A stretch of 49,036 bases of DNA from Aquimonas sp046318115 (GTDB taxonomy: Bacteria; Pseudomonadota; Gammaproteobacteria; Xanthomonadales; Xanthomonadaceae): positions 1 through 49,036 of the forward strand of contig JBKCVA010000092.1 in the NCBI GenBank assembly GCA_046318115.1, in the 5' to 3' direction. Positions within the stretch are counted from its first letter, which is position 1, and each line of letters begins with the position of its first letter. Made by a program: the position numbers and the translations under genes. The notes below the pieces were generated by a model. The model saw nothing but the letters and a program-made list of their open reading frames with translations, was not told the origin of the DNA and did no database searches. This document shows, one piece after another, positions 48,743 to 49,036 of the stretch.

Positions 48743-49036
48743 TCAGGCAAAGTAAGGCATCTCACCCTTCGCATGATCCGTCGCATCGCGCACCGCGCGC
48801 ACTTCCGGCACGCGCTGCATGAGCGTTTTCTCGACACCATTCTTGAGCGTGTAGTCGACCTGCTTGCAGCCCTGGCAGCCGCCGCCGAAGCGCAGCACGA
48901 CGATGCCGTCGGCGGTGATCTCTTCGAGGCTGACGCGGCCGCCGTGGCTGGCCACGCCCGGGTTGATTTCGGTGTCGATCACGTGCTGCACGCGCTCTAC
49001 CAGGCTCGCTTCGGCACCTGGCGGCACGCCCTTGAT
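48743..49036 (-). CDS. nfuA: Fe-S biogenesis protein NfuA, C-terminal part (5' end outside window)
   Basis: Iron-sulfur cluster carrier. Only the C-terminal NifU-like domain is in the window (97 residues); the frame is open to the edge and begins IKGVPPGAEASLVERVQ, matching the linker before this domain. LERVQ-type helix, INPGVASHGGRVSLEEI, and the cluster-binding Cys pair in FGGGCQGCKQVDYTLK are conserved, as is the ending VRDATDHAKGEMPYFA. A GTG at 49027 could be read as a start but is internal to the protein. Confidence 0.92.
   Translation of the reverse strand: MKGVPPGAEASLVERVQHVIDTEINPGVASHGGRVSLEEITADGIVVLRFGGGCQGCKQVDYTLKNGVEKTLMQRVPEVRAVRDATDHAKGEMPYFA

Noticed and set aside
1..49036. 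tRNA, rRNA or mobile elements
   Set aside because: I looked for cloverleaf-like stretches, transposase/integrase motifs and terminal inverted repeats and found none I could support.

Overview
The window comes from a high-GC gammaproteobacterium. The gene order points to the order Lysobacterales (Xanthomonadales). Supporting signs are a yceD-rpmF-fabHDG-acpP-fabF-pabBC-mltG-tmk-holB cluster with no plsX, a FimX-type degenerate GGDEF/EAL protein of 688 residues, a class III PHA synthase (phaE-phaC), a moxR-DUF58-transglutaminase operon, and short ATCCCCAATC-type intergenic repeats of a kind I recall from Xanthomonas relatives. This assignment is inferred from gene content; no rRNA is present. 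Almost everything is chromosomal housekeeping. I see no transposase, integrase, phage gene, CRISPR array, rRNA or tRNA.

Layout. 1-1.5 kb: C-terminal part of a TPR protein, probably a Ser/Thr kinase. 1.6-12.4 kb (minus): fatty-acid initiation and elongation genes, p-aminobenzoate genes, mltG, tmk and holB. acpP has its own promoter and terminator inside this cluster. 12.6-15 kb: a small membrane coiled-coil protein and an ArnT/PMT-type glycosyltransferase. 15-19.6 kb (plus): moxR, DUF58, transglutaminase and an Slp lipoprotein. 19.6-25.1 kb (minus): folE2, a squalene/phytoene synthase-like gene, mupP, ubiG, mtaD and efp. 25.2-28.5 kb (plus): epmB, which modifies EF-P, then fimX. 28.6-30.5 kb: htpX and gluQ, divergent.

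30.5-45.4 kb is a polyhydroxyalkanoate (PHA) region in two blocks. Block one is phaB, phaR and a second phaB-like gene. Block two, on the minus strand, is a lipoprotein 3-hydroxybutyrate-oligomer hydrolase, phaE, phaC and an uncharacterised gene. Between them lie an uncharacterised 720-residue exported protein, acpH, a 1007-residue propeller-GGDEF protein and a small exported protein. Two noncoding gaps of about 450-475 bp also fall here. 45.5-47.7 kb (minus): glnK-amtB, with a good sigma-54 promoter and a strong terminator. The end of the window has a NarL/LuxR-type response regulator, an inverted pair of short repeats, and the 3' part of nfuA.

Most informative points: the unknown gene directly downstream of phaE-phaC; PhaE's histone-H1-like Lys/Ala tail; the exported hydrolase immediately upstream of an intracellular synthase; the insulated acpP; and the sigma-54 site before glnK. 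I did not find a clearly new multi-gene system. The best candidates for new biology are the PHA-linked unknown gene and the 720-residue exported protein.
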